64,000 bases of DNA from Bosea sp. 685. Lineage in GTDB: Bacteria; Pseudomonadota; Alphaproteobacteria; Rhizobiales; Beijerinckiaceae. Where the stretch lies: the NCBI RefSeq assembly GCF_031884435.1, contig NZ_CP134779.1, forward strand, positions 5,580,001 to 5,644,000. The letters run 5' to 3'. A program made the position numbers and the translations under genes. Positions 25,796 through 34,411 of this stretch are shown piece after piece (the stretch's first letter is position 1; each line of letters starts with the position of its first letter). Under the pieces are notes generated by a model, which was not told where the DNA came from, did not search any database, and saw nothing but the letters and a program-made list of their open reading frames with translations.

Positions 25796-27124
25796 TCAGG
25801 CCCGCGGCGGCGGCCTTACAAAAACATGATCTCGCCGCGTGAAGTCGTGTTCGAGCACACTCAAGGCGGATAAGTGGGCCTCGTGACGCCAACTGTTCGC
25901 ACAAGGACAATCACCCTCCCGAGGCGACCGCGTCCAGCGCCCAGTCTTATCGACCTCGTATGACCACATTGCATTCGCGCCGAAGCCACTAAGCTGACGC
26001 CCAGGATGCTCGACGATGAGGTCGCCGACCTGGATTAGACCGTCGGGCCGCTCCTCGACCCATAGCCCCTTGCCCCAAGTCCGCGCCGTCACGGTCTCTG
26101 GCAACCAAATCAACTCACTTACTTCGAATAAGACACGCTTGTGCCGCCGCACAAATTCACTCACCCGTGGAAACTCCGGCGGCCTATCAGACGAGCCGAA
26201 GATGATGTGTGATGGCGCACTGCGCACTGTGAGCGTTGGGTCCTTCACGATTTGGGAGACCGTCGCCCCGCAGAAGAATGCCGTGTCAGTGGGTTGATGC
26301 TTGGCAAGCTCTTCGTCGTGATACTCGGGAATATCTAGCGCCCGCCGGAAAAACTCAATGCCACCACGATCTGCCTTGCCGCTCGTCCTAATCATTTCCC
26401 AGGGTAGCGATAGCAGTAGATTGAGGATCGGGTCCGTCTGGCGGTCCGGGAAGAGGTCCCCCGCATTCGCAAACCCTCCTTTGGATGCGAATTCGCGGAA
26501 CACAGCTGCAGGGGCGGATATATGACCGATGATACAGCTCGACGGGAGGTCACCCTGTAGAGGGCCTGCGAGCCATGCGTTCTGGAAAGCGTAGCGCGGC
26601 TGCCCTCCAATCCAGAGCGACAGCTGTGATAGATCGTGGACGGCAATCCTCGCCTCCGACAGCGCGGCCTTTGAGATGACGTAAAGATGTCCGTCCCCCT
26701 CGAAGGGCTCGTAGCTGGCCATCTCGCGCACAGCCAATACGGGGTCCTCGAAGCAATCCTCGACCATTTGTATTTGTCGGCGAGACGTCCACCGATGGCC
26801 GGCGAAATACGCAGAGACGGCAGGAGATGCAGACAGGTCGAGATAAAACGACCGCCAGCCATAGTGCTGGAGGATTGCTTGCACGAACTCCAGGCGATCA
26901 AGTGCCGACGGGTCCTTGGCAATTTGCCGAAGCATGAACTCGGCATAGTGGGACCACTTCAGCATCACCGGTGGGATGCAGCCGCGCCGATCAATTGACG
27001 TCCGTAGGCCGGAAGTCATGTCGGTCCCGAAGTGCTCGTTTTGCCCCCGAAAGAGCATGTCACCGCCAAACCCTTCTACGGCTGCCGCCAGCGCTTCGAT
27101 CGATTTGATACTTTGAGTGCGCAC
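25796..27124 (-). CDS. FRG domain-containing protein (island cargo)
   Basis: 442 residues from a GTG at 27124 with a strong GGGAGG site 8 bases before it. The FRG domain is in the N-terminal 180 residues: MLFRGQNE at 23-30 (the namesake motif) and LQHYGW at 85-90, then YLDLSASPAVSAYFAG at 94-109, which takes the usual place of LQHYGxPTRLLDWT...A.YFA. The region after residue 250 is unrecognised and may be a second domain. FRG proteins occur often in phages, plasmids and islands and are suspected of roles in defence or toxicity, but biochemical function is not settled. The start codon lies inside an 18-bp palindrome. Confidence 0.82.
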   Translation of the reverse strand: MRTQSIKSIEALAAAVEGFGGDMLFRGQNEHFGTDMTSGLRTSIDRRGCIPPVMLKWSHYAEFMLRQIAKDPSALDRLEFVQAILQHYGWRSFYLDLSASPAVSAYFAGHRWTSRRQIQMVEDCFEDPVLAVREMASYEPFEGDGHLYVISKAALSEARIAVHDLSQLSLWIGGQPRYAFQNAWLAGPLQGDLPSSCIIGHISAPAAVFREFASKGGFANAGDLFPDRQTDPILNLLLSLPWEMIRTSGKADRGGIEFFRRALDIPEYHDEELAKHQPTDTAFFCGATVSQIVKDPTLTVRSAPSHIIFGSSDRPPEFPRVSEFVRRHKRVLFEVSELIWLPETVTARTWGKGLWVEERPDGLIQVGDLIVEHPGRQLSGFGANAMWSYEVDKTGRWTRSPREGDCPCANSWRHEAHLSALSVLEHDFTRRDHVFVRPPPRA

Positions 27125-27129
27125 TCAAA
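27112..27129. promoter_or_regulatory. 18-bp perfect palindrome over the FRG gene start
   Basis: TTTGAGTGCGCACTCAAA is a perfect palindrome. It contains the GTG start of the FRG gene (27122-27124). It could be an operator for a dimeric regulator, or a structure that affects translation. Confidence 0.5.
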
Positions 27130-27584
27130 ACCCTCCCAACCCCGAACGCCAGAGTTCGCGCCAGCTTACAACCAGCGAACCACAATCTATCAACCAGCCT
27201 CATTGGCGTCTTCGACCGCCTCGGAGCACCCACGTCTCCTCCGACGGTGGCGCTCGTATCCATTCCAGATGCGCCATCCACCCGGGCCTTGTTGCGGATG
27301 TGGCACGCCGAGTTGGGAGACGGGGAACAGGAAACGCCTCAGCCGTCACTAACGAGGGGGTTGATGCTGCCGTCTACGAGTTCAAGGGCGACCCGAAGGA
27401 GGCCATACGGGTCTGCTGCACGACCTGAAGTGCAGGCAGAGGATCACGCGGCAACGGTGTCCAAGGGGTCGTGAGGGGCGCCTACGCGCGGTGAGGAAGT
27501 TCGGGTAACAAGCCGTTGCAGAATTTAACAGATGAGTTAGCAGTACAGCGTACCATCTTAACCTTGTGCGTAAGGAATATACGA
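27130..27584. other. Intergenic region in the island, nothing recognised
   Basis: About 455 bases between the divergent FRG and HEAGH genes. It holds a GGGAGG ribosome site at 27132-27138 (leftward) and must include both promoters. No gene or repeat is supported. Confidence 0.5.
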
Positions 27585-28118
27585 ATGCCTCCCAAGATCA
27601 CCTACGGCTCCTATGAGCTAGTTTGTTTTCACGAGGCGGGGCACGCCGCAACGGCCATTCAGGTGGGCGCACAAATCAACGAAATAGAGATATATGAAGA
27701 TAATGGTCGCTATTTCGGTCGAACAAATGCTAACCGCACCGATGAGCAGAGCCGACACATCCTTCTGGGTGGCTTTGCAGCCGAATATCAGATTTATGAA
27801 GCTGGAAGACTAGTAAAACCCGACGGTAATGCGCCAGATAAATCAGAGTTTATCTATAATTCTATAAGGAACGCGACTATAGATCGCCAAAAATTCTTCG
27901 AACTTCAATTTAATGCATTCCTTACGGAGGATGAGGAATGGCCGACATGGATGGACAAAGCTTTCGTGAACTTTGCGATCGGTCGAGCGAAGAACGAGAT
28001 GCCTTCTGCGGCCGTCGAACGGATCGCCTATGGGCTTTCCGGTCAGCGAAAGTTGGATGGCGATGCGATCCGAGCAGCGTTCGACGGGGAGTCTGCTGGA
28101 ACCGATCACCGCCCCTGA
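27585..28118 (+). CDS. M41-like HEAGH metallopeptidase-domain protein (island cargo)
   Basis: 177 residues from the ATG at 27585 (AAGGA upstream); a longer frame begins at 27516 without a good ribosome site. HEAGHA at residues 16-21 is the zinc motif of the FtsH peptidase (M41) family; ILLGGFAAEYQIY matches the LAGRAAEE region that follows it in FtsH, and DKSEF may carry the third zinc ligand. There is no AAA ATPase domain and no membrane segment. Stand-alone M41-like domains of this size are often phage- or island-borne and uncharacterised. The gene is clearly AT-richer than its surroundings, which supports foreign origin. Confidence 0.75.
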   Translation: MPPKITYGSYELVCFHEAGHAATAIQVGAQINEIEIYEDNGRYFGRTNANRTDEQSRHILLGGFAAEYQIYEAGRLVKPDGNAPDKSEFIYNSIRNATIDRQKFFELQFNAFLTEDEEWPTWMDKAFVNFAIGRAKNEMPSAAVERIAYGLSGQRKLDGDAIRAAFDGESAGTDHRP

Positions 28119-28264
28119 TGCCACTTTCCACCCCTTGCGGAAGTTGAAGATGCAACGCGCTCCATCGAGTTTCACCGATGCAGTTGCCGCAACGGACTCA
28201 GGGCTACAGACCCCTTCACTGCATCAGGCTAGCGTGGGAGCGCCAGCCGTCTGCGAGGTGACAC

Positions 28265-28488
28265 ATGGACCGTCCCAGTTCGTTGGTTCCTCTAGTCCCC
28301 CGCCGAACCGCTGGGGACTTCATCCAACGTATTGCCGAACTGAAGGCCGAAGCCGACACCCGAGGGTACGGGACCCTCTCCTGATCCCTCGACATCGCCA
28401 TGAAGCAGCGCTCCAGGCGGACCGAGAGGCCCACGACCGGACGGTTAAGGGAGCCTCCCCCGCAGATTTGTGGCTACTCGGAGGGTGA
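28265..28488 (+). pseudogene. Frameshifted small protein gene
   Basis: A first frame from the ATG at 28265 encodes PRRTAGDFIQRIAELKAEAD and stops at 28382. A second frame, shifted by +1, continues with HEAALQADREAHDRTVKG and ends SPADLWLLGG at 28488. Together they look like one small helical protein (repeated acidic-basic helix, final DLW motif) broken by a stop and a frameshift. The family is known to me only as short hypothetical proteins in Rhizobiales, so the call is tentative. Confidence 0.4.
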
Positions 28489-28673
28489 GAGCCTGGGGGA
28501 CGAAGGTGCCGGGCGGCTGACACCCAAAAGGCTTTCGTCAGCACCGCGGGCACGCATCAGCTAGGACCCCATTTCAAGGCTCGACAGGTGCCCCACGGCG
28601 TTGATACAGAAAGCCCCAGAAAGCGCGTCCAACATCATTGATATCGTTGGCTTTTCCGCCGCGATTGCCCGGC

Positions 28674-28692
28674 CCTCTCCTGGGCACCACTC
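28674..28692 (+). repeat. attR-type direct repeat of the tRNA-Leu 3' end
   Basis: CCTCTCCTGGGCACCACTC, identical to 24435-24453 at the tRNA end. It defines the right boundary of a 4.2-kb island. Confidence 0.85.
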
Positions 28693-28927
28693 TTTCTCTC
28701 AAGCAGGAGAAAGAGTCATGATCTCGCAAGGTCTTATGCCGCACTCGCCTTCACAGGGCGGCTCTGCATCTGCCTCTTGCGATGATCCATCTCTCCACTA
28801 CCAGGTAGGGATTTTTCCGGCTTAATCGTCCTGCGCCGGCGCAAGCCGCGCCAGGCCGCGCGGCCGGAGCGAGGCACGATACGCCAGCCCCGATCGTTAC
28901 GTCTTCAAGCAACCCGATCGACGCGTT
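28693..28927. other. Right flank of the island, nothing recognised
   Basis: Non-coding bases between the att repeat and the leftward cytochrome gene. A short inverted pair (CTTTCTC/GAGAAAG) lies at 28692-28712. No gene is supported. Confidence 0.4.
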
Positions 28928-30148
28928 TTAGCGCGCGAGCTTCGTGCGCATGTCCTTGACTTGGGCCGGCGTCACCGCCGGGGCGGCGTTGCCCCAGCTG
29001 TTGCGCACATAGCTGAGAACGTTCGCGACCTCGGCATCGCCCAGATTCCAGGCGAAGGACGGCATCGCCGGGGTCGTGGGCCTTGCCTTGGTCGCCCCGG
29101 CCTGGCTGCCCTCGAGCACGACGCGGATCAGGGAGGTCGGATCATCGCCATTGACCACCGGCGCCTTGGCCAGCTTCGGGAACAGGAAGGGTGCGCCCTC
29201 GCCCGAGCTGACATGGCAGGCTGAGCAGCGGTCGATGAAGACGGCCTTGCCGGCCAGCATCAGGGGGTCGCCGGCATCGAGCGGCCGCGGCGGGGCCGTG
29301 CCTGCGCCCTTGATGTCCTTGAGATAGGTCGCGACCGCGTTCAGATCGGCATCGGTCCAATATTGCGTCGAGTTCGCGACGACCTCGGCCATCGGGCCAG
29401 ACGCGATATCGAAGCGGTTCGCACCGGTTTTCAGGTAAGCAACGATATCCTCGGCCGCCCAGCCGCCGATACCCTTATGGGCGTCATTGGTGATGTCGGG
29501 CGCGACCCAGCTCTGCAGGTTCCCGCCGCGCAGGAACTGGTCGGTCTTGTCGGCGCCAAGCAGGCTCTTGGGGGTATGGCAGGTGCCGCAATGGGCGGGT
29601 CCGTTGACGAGATAGGCACCGCGATTCCACTCGGCTGATCTGGCCGGGTCGGGCTTGAATTCGCTGGGCGAGAAATTCAGCAGGTTCCAGCCGATCATCA
29701 CGGTGCGGATGCTGAACGGGAAGGGCAACTGGTTCGAGACGACGCGGTTGCTGACCGGCTCGATCTTCTGCAAATAGGCCCAAAGATCGGCGATATCGGC
29801 CTCCGTCATGGCGGAATAAGCGGGATAGGGCATTGCCGGATAGAGCCGCTTGCCGCCCTTGCCGACGCCCTCCTTCAGCGCGCCGCGGAAATCGGCATAG
29901 CTCCAATTGCCGATGCCGGTCTCGCGATCGGGTGTGATGTTCGATGGGATCAGCTTGCCGAAGGGCGTGTCGAGCGGCGTCCCGCCGGCGAAAGGCCGAC
30001 CGCCGGGCTTGGTGTGGCAGGCAGCGCAATCGGCCAGGACGGCCTTGTAGCGGCCCGCATTGATACGATCGAACAGGTCGGAAGCGAAGCCGCTCGCGCT
30101 GACGAGAGCGGCTGCGACGACGCCGGCGAGAAGCGCTGCCTTCTTCAT
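28928..30148 (-). CDS. Triple-haem cytochrome c subunit of membrane-bound dehydrogenase
   Basis: 406 residues with a cleavable signal (ALLAGVVAAALVSASGFA). Three CxxCH haem sites are visible: CAACH at 41-45, CGTCH near 189 and CSACH near 310, each with a later methionine ligand, as in the cytochrome subunits of gluconate 2-dehydrogenase and alcohol dehydrogenase. It would pass electrons from the flavoprotein to ubiquinone or to another cytochrome at the periplasmic side. Its start overlaps the GMC stop by four bases (ATGA). Order subunit 3, GMC, cytochrome is typical of this complex. Confidence 0.93.
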   Translation of the reverse strand: MKKAALLAGVVAAALVSASGFASDLFDRINAGRYKAVLADCAACHTKPGGRPFAGGTPLDTPFGKLIPSNITPDRETGIGNWSYADFRGALKEGVGKGGKRLYPAMPYPAYSAMTEADIADLWAYLQKIEPVSNRVVSNQLPFPFSIRTVMIGWNLLNFSPSEFKPDPARSAEWNRGAYLVNGPAHCGTCHTPKSLLGADKTDQFLRGGNLQSWVAPDITNDAHKGIGGWAAEDIVAYLKTGANRFDIASGPMAEVVANSTQYWTDADLNAVATYLKDIKGAGTAPPRPLDAGDPLMLAGKAVFIDRCSACHVSSGEGAPFLFPKLAKAPVVNGDDPTSLIRVVLEGSQAGATKARPTTPAMPSFAWNLGDAEVANVLSYVRNSWGNAAPAVTPAQVKDMRTKLAR

Positions 30149-31908
30149 GCCTGCACCAGCTTGCCGGGGTTCTTCAGATAGTGGTTGCGGATCGCATCCG
30201 CAGCCCAGAAGGCAAGAGCGCCGACAGGGCCGGTCGGGTTCTTGCCGGCGTTCTGCGGGAAGGCCGAGGCGCCGACGACGAAGACATTGGGCACGTCCCA
30301 GCTCTGCAGGTGCCGGTTGACCGCGCTGGTGTTGGGATCCGTCCCCATGATCGCGCCGCCGGTGTTGTGCGTGCTCTGATAGGGCACGGAATTCCAGCCC
30401 TTGCGCGTCCGGCCGACCACCGCCTGCTTGCCGCCGAGCGCGGTCGCGATCTGCTGCATGCGGTCGCTGACCCAGTTCGACATGCGGATGTCGTTGTCAG
30501 GAAAATCGAAGGTCATGCGCAGCAAGGGCCGGCCGAAGCGGTCCTTATAGGTCGGGTCGAGATCAAGATAATTGCCGCGCGCGGCGTAGGACGAGCCCTG
30601 CGAGCTGAAGGTCAGCGTATTCCCGTAATTCTCCTTGGCCGCCTTCTTCCAGGCGCTGCCCCAGCGCGGCGTGCCCGGCGGCGTCGGCCGGTAGGCGATC
30701 GGCCGACCATTGGTCGGGATGCAGTTGATGCCGGCCCCGCCGACGAAGTCGAGCGCGGCATGGTCGAAGGCATCGCCATTATAGTCGTCGACCGTCTGGC
30801 CGAGCGCGCCCGCCGCGATGAAGGGGTTGAAGTTCTTGCCCTCGAAGAAGACCTGGGTCGAGGCATTGGTCTGATAGGCATAATTGCGCCCGACCGTGCC
30901 CGTGCCGGTCGCGGGGTCATAGGGCGTGCCGATCTTGGAGAGCAGCATCAACCGGACATTGTGCAGGCCGTAGGCGTTGAGCAGCACGATATCGGCGGGC
31001 TGCTCGCAGAGCTCGCCGGTGACGTCGACATAGGTCACGCCCTTGGCCGTCTTGCCGTCGGATGCGAGATCGACCTTGAGCACCTCGCATTCCGTACGCG
31101 CCTCGAAATTCGATTTGCGCATCAGCACCGGCAGGATCGTGGTGTGGGCGCTGGATTTCGAATAATTGGCGCAGCCGAAGCGCTCGCAGAAGCCGCAGAA
31201 GGTGCACTGCCCCATCGCGATGCCGAGCGGATTGACATAGGCCTTGGAGAGATTGGCCGAAGGCGTCGGGAAGGGATGCAGGCCGATCGAGCGCGCCGCT
31301 TCCGCAAACAGCGTCGGCGCATAGGTCATCTGCATCGGCGGCAGCGGATATTCCCGGCTGCGCGGCCCCTCGAAGGGATTGCCGCCGGCCTCGATCTTGC
31401 CGTTCAGATTGCCGGCCTTGCCGGAGATGCCGGCGAGATATTCGAAGCGGTCGAAGGAATTCTCCAGCTCGTCATAGCTGACGCCCCAATCCTGCACCGT
31501 CAGATCGGCGATGCGGCTCGCGCCATAGCGCTCGGTCAGATGCGTCTTCAGGACGAAATCGCTCGGGAAGAAGCGCCAGGTGTGACCGTTCCAATGCGTG
31601 CCCGCGCCGCCGACCCCGGTGCCCGGCAGGAAGGAGCCGTAATCGCGCATCGGCAGCGCCGTCTGCGAGATGTTGTTGCGCATCGTCATCGCTTCCTGCG
31701 CCGGCTGCAGGAACAGATCCTTGCGGATGGCGTAGCGCAACTCGTCGGGCGCATAGGCGACGTTGAAATCGGTCGCCGTATCGCGCCAGGGTCCGCGCTC
31801 GATCGCGACGACATCGAGCCCGGCATCGGTCAATTCATGCGCCAGGATCGCGCCCGTCCAGCCCAGGCCGACGATGACGACATCCTTGCGGGGCAGTTTC
31901 CTCACCAT
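30145..31908 (-). CDS. GMC-family oxidoreductase, large subunit (gluconate 2-dehydrogenase-like)
   Basis: 587 residues. The FAD site is at the N-terminus (DVVIVGLGWTGAILAHELTD), GTGVGGAGTHWNGHTWRF follows near residue 96, and the catalytic His region is STHNTGGAIMG, with the C-terminal GASAFPQNAGKNPTGPVGALAF block. A cysteine-rich stretch (QCTFCGFCERFGCANYSK) marks the branch that contains gluconate and related dehydrogenases. No signal peptide is present; the enzyme probably reaches the periplasm together with subunit 3, which has a twin-arginine signal. Substrate (gluconate, sorbitol, fructose or other) is open. Confidence 0.92.
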   Translation of the reverse strand: MVRKLPRKDVVIVGLGWTGAILAHELTDAGLDVVAIERGPWRDTATDFNVAYAPDELRYAIRKDLFLQPAQEAMTMRNNISQTALPMRDYGSFLPGTGVGGAGTHWNGHTWRFFPSDFVLKTHLTERYGASRIADLTVQDWGVSYDELENSFDRFEYLAGISGKAGNLNGKIEAGGNPFEGPRSREYPLPPMQMTYAPTLFAEAARSIGLHPFPTPSANLSKAYVNPLGIAMGQCTFCGFCERFGCANYSKSSAHTTILPVLMRKSNFEARTECEVLKVDLASDGKTAKGVTYVDVTGELCEQPADIVLLNAYGLHNVRLMLLSKIGTPYDPATGTGTVGRNYAYQTNASTQVFFEGKNFNPFIAAGALGQTVDDYNGDAFDHAALDFVGGAGINCIPTNGRPIAYRPTPPGTPRWGSAWKKAAKENYGNTLTFSSQGSSYAARGNYLDLDPTYKDRFGRPLLRMTFDFPDNDIRMSNWVSDRMQQIATALGGKQAVVGRTRKGWNSVPYQSTHNTGGAIMGTDPNTSAVNRHLQSWDVPNVFVVGASAFPQNAGKNPTGPVGALAFWAADAIRNHYLKNPGKLVQA

Positions 31909-31926
31909 CGTGCCTGATCCCGCCGG

Positions 31927-32676
31927 TTACTTGCTGCCGACCTTCCACTCCGGCCGCCCGGCGATCGAGAGCGGCGGCAGAGGGAAGGGCTGGTTATGGG
32001 CCGTGACGTAGTCGCGGTAATCGTAGCGGGCACCGGGGAAGCCGAGCAGCTTCCAGCCCGCCATATCCTTGTTGCCGCCATAGATCGGGTCGGCGAAGAA
32101 GCCTTCCATCGTGTTCTGCAGCAGGAGATTGAAGAAGCCGGCGGCGGCGGGGTAGGCGACCTTGCCGGCGTCGAAATCGGCGAGCGCCTTGTCCTGGTCG
32201 GCGGGAGCGAGATCGGCGAAAGCTTTTCCGGCAAACTGAGTGCGAACATGCTGCGCCAGCGCGGCAAGCCCGGCGCGGTAGCGCGCCACCGGCGCCTCGG
32301 CACCTTGATAGCCCTGCGTCGGCAGGCCGGGCAGGAACGGGCCTTGCGTATAGAGCCGCTCGGACGAGCCATAGCTGCCGGCAAGCTGGCGGTCGATGAA
32401 GGTCGCGCAGCCGGCCTCCTTGCCGCCGATGCTGAGATCGTCGGCCGGAATCAGGCGGTCGACGATGGCCTCGACCATGCGCGCCTCGTCGGCTGTGAAG
32501 ACGTACCAGCGCCCTCCGGGCAGCGGCTGCGGCGGCAGCGCCGCAAACGGCTTCCATGGCAAGGTTCCGGAGTGTTCGGCCGCCTTCGCGCCTGCGATGG
32601 AGGCCACGAGCAAGGTCATGCCTGTCGAGGAAAGGAAACCGCGGCGACTGGGGCGAAACGGTGTGGATCGTGTCAT
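31927..32676 (-). CDS. Gluconate 2-dehydrogenase subunit 3 family protein (Tat signal)
   Basis: 249 residues from the ATG at 32676, which has GAGG six bases before it; an ATG at 32697 is less likely. The Tat motif SRRGFLSSTG starts the protein. The domain has WYVFTADEARMVEAIVDRLIPADD and later GCATFIDRQLAGSYG, LADFDAGK and PIYGGNKDMAGWKLLGFPG, typical of the small subunit. It would carry the GMC flavoprotein through the Tat system. It is the first gene of the three-gene operon. Confidence 0.92.
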   Translation of the reverse strand: MTRSTPFRPSRRGFLSSTGMTLLVASIAGAKAAEHSGTLPWKPFAALPPQPLPGGRWYVFTADEARMVEAIVDRLIPADDLSIGGKEAGCATFIDRQLAGSYGSSERLYTQGPFLPGLPTQGYQGAEAPVARYRAGLAALAQHVRTQFAGKAFADLAPADQDKALADFDAGKVAYPAAAGFFNLLLQNTMEGFFADPIYGGNKDMAGWKLLGFPGARYDYRDYVTAHNQPFPLPPLSIAGRPEWKVGSK

Positions 32677-32746
32677 GCCGGCCTCGACTGTCCGCATCGC
32701 TGGTCGGACAAGCCGCAGCCACTGCTAACGAGGGGAGGCTCTACTT

Positions 32747-32764
32747 TTGATTGAGAACAATCAA
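32747..32764. promoter_or_regulatory. Inverted repeat in the dehydrogenase/cupin divergent promoter region
   Basis: TTGATTG-AGAA-CAATCAA, a perfect 7-bp inverted repeat. It lies 70 bases upstream of the dehydrogenase operon start and 212 bases upstream of the cupin start. It may be a regulator site. Spacing does not fit an FNR/FixK box (eight bases between TTGAT and ATCAA, not four). Confidence 0.5.
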
Positions 32765-32976
32765 CATCCGATCAAAGCGGTACCGCCATCCGCGGGATGC
32801 ATGGAGCGGCCCATGGGAGCGGTCGCGCATGCTGGCGGCCCTCTTCCATCGCTGCGCGTCATATGCTGAGACATGAGGGGCGATCAGCTTGTCTCGACCC
32901 AACACCGGGCCGGCTCAAGAAAATTGCGGACCAGGCAATTACGAAGCAAGCCATCACGAAGGATGAAGGCATTCCG

Positions 32977-33366
32977 ATGGAAGTTCTCGATCACAATACC
33001 CAGCCCCTGGAAAAGTGGCGCGACGGCGTGATGACCCTGATGCGGGCCTCGGCAACGGTGCAGAGCAAGCAATTATGCATCTTCGACCAGTTCTGCGACC
33101 CCGGCCTGGGAGCCCCGATGCATATTCATGCGGTCGAGGAGGTGCTCGAGGTTTACGAGGGCACGGCCGAAATCTACCTGCGCAATGAGAGCATGATCGT
33201 GACGGCCAATCAGTCCGTGCTGATCCCAGCCGGCGCCCGCCACGGCTTCAAGAATGTCGGCACCGGCATTCTGCGCGTGCGCGCGACCCTGGCCGCCGCC
33301 ATTTTCGAGGCGTCCTATGACAACAGTAACGAGTTGTCGCGGCGTTATGTGCCGCAGGATGCGTGA
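32977..33366 (+). CDS. Single-domain cupin protein
   Basis: 129 residues from the ATG at 32977, with AAGGATGAAGG upstream; the open frame before it shows no features. Cupin motif 1 is seen as PMHIHAVEEVLEVYEG and motif 2 as VLIPAGARHGFKNVG, with His, His, Glu and His metal ligands. Small cupins of this kind are dioxygenases, isomerases or ligand sensors. Divergent from the dehydrogenase operon and sharing its promoter region, it might act on the same sugar or acid, but no specific reaction can be named. Confidence 0.85.
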   Translation: MEVLDHNTQPLEKWRDGVMTLMRASATVQSKQLCIFDQFCDPGLGAPMHIHAVEEVLEVYEGTAEIYLRNESMIVTANQSVLIPAGARHGFKNVGTGILRVRATLAAAIFEASYDNSNELSRRYVPQDA

Positions 33367-33415
33367 CGCCTCCCTGAGCGCGCGGTTGGGCGCTTAGGCT
33401 ACTTGGATGCTTAAG

Positions 33416-34387
33416 CTACTTGGCCGCTTTCGATGCGGTGTCCTGGATGAGCGGAACGATGAGGCGGTCGATATCGCCCGGCTCCGGGATGTGAATGTAT
33501 TCGATCGCGCGGACCGAGGCCTTGAGACCGCTCAGCACCGAGTCCGTGCCCGAGGCAAAGACGATGACATCGGCATCGTCTCGGGCCAGGGGCGCGTCGC
33601 CTGAGCCGGCTCCAGCCGAGCGCAGATTCGAGACATGAGGCGCGAAGCGCAGCACGCCCGCCCTCATGATCGGCAGGAATTCGGGAAACCGCGCCACCAG
33701 CAGCACGCGACCCATCGGGTCGATGGAGGCGAGCGCGCGTCTGGTCTCCTCCGAAGGGATGAAGCGGATCGAGACCACGCGAGCGCCGGGCAGGATGCTG
33801 GCGACCTCGCGGTGCCGGTTGACGAAGGTGACGACCAGATCGGCCGAGGCCGCGCGCGCCTGAACCGCAGGGTCACGCAGGATCGCATCGATCGTCATCG
33901 GCTCCACCGTCGCGCCCTGGCCGAGGCGCGCCGCGATGACATGGGCGTAGCGCGCCGTCGGCCCGGCGAACAGGCCAACCATGACGACGCTGGCGCTGCG
34001 GCCGAGCCGGGCCCGCGAGGCCAACCGCGCATGGATCAGCGCCGCCAGATCGGAGGCGCGCAGGCCCAGCGCCATCCCCTCATCGATCAGTGCATCGATG
34101 CGGCGATGAAGCGTCATCAGATCGGGCCTTCCGGCGAGACGGGCCTGGCTGCTGCCGGCCACGCTGGTGCCGGCTCCGGCGCGCGTCTCGATGAGCCCGA
34201 GCCCCTTCAGATCGCCATAGACCTGGCTCACTGTCATCGGAGCGACGCCGACCCTCGCGGCCAGGTCGCGGACTGACGGCAAGGCTTCGCCGACAGCGAG
34301 ATCGCCACAGGCGATGCTGTATTCGATCAACCCCTTGAGCTGCTGACGGATCGAAATCGGCAAGTCGCGATCGATCTTGAATTCCAT
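33416..34387 (-). CDS. GntR-family transcriptional regulator
   Basis: 323 residues from the ATG at 34387 (a GTG two codons before is possible). The N-terminal winged helix is LPISIRQQLKGLIEYSIACGDLAVGEALPSVRDLAARVGVAPMTVSQVYGDLKGLGLIETRAGAGTSV in outline, with the helix-turn-helix at about residues 38-58. The C-terminal part (VVMVGLFAGPTARYAHVIA and DADVIVFASGTDSVL) has a Rossmann-like pattern resembling periplasmic-binding or SIS effector domains, not the FCD or UTRA types. It is divergent from the peptide ABC operon and probably regulates it. Confidence 0.85.
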   Translation of the reverse strand: MEFKIDRDLPISIRQQLKGLIEYSIACGDLAVGEALPSVRDLAARVGVAPMTVSQVYGDLKGLGLIETRAGAGTSVAGSSQARLAGRPDLMTLHRRIDALIDEGMALGLRASDLAALIHARLASRARLGRSASVVMVGLFAGPTARYAHVIAARLGQGATVEPMTIDAILRDPAVQARAASADLVVTFVNRHREVASILPGARVVSIRFIPSEETRRALASIDPMGRVLLVARFPEFLPIMRAGVLRFAPHVSNLRSAGAGSGDAPLARDDADVIVFASGTDSVLSGLKASVRAIEYIHIPEPGDIDRLIVPLIQDTASKAAK

Positions 34388-34411
34388 GCCCACCAGCCCC
34401 GATCGAGTGTT

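Noticed and set aside
25434..25829. Second open frame across the transposase fragment
   Set aside because: A different frame over the same bases, with no transposase residues. The frame at 25525-25728 has the family motif.
28601..28825. Small open frame across the right att repeat
   Set aside because: It spans the island boundary, has no ribosome site and no features, so it is not a credible gene.
32747..32764. FNR/FixK box in the dehydrogenase promoter
   Set aside because: TTGAT and ATCAA are present but separated by eight bases, while the known box needs four. It is kept only as an unnamed inverted repeat.
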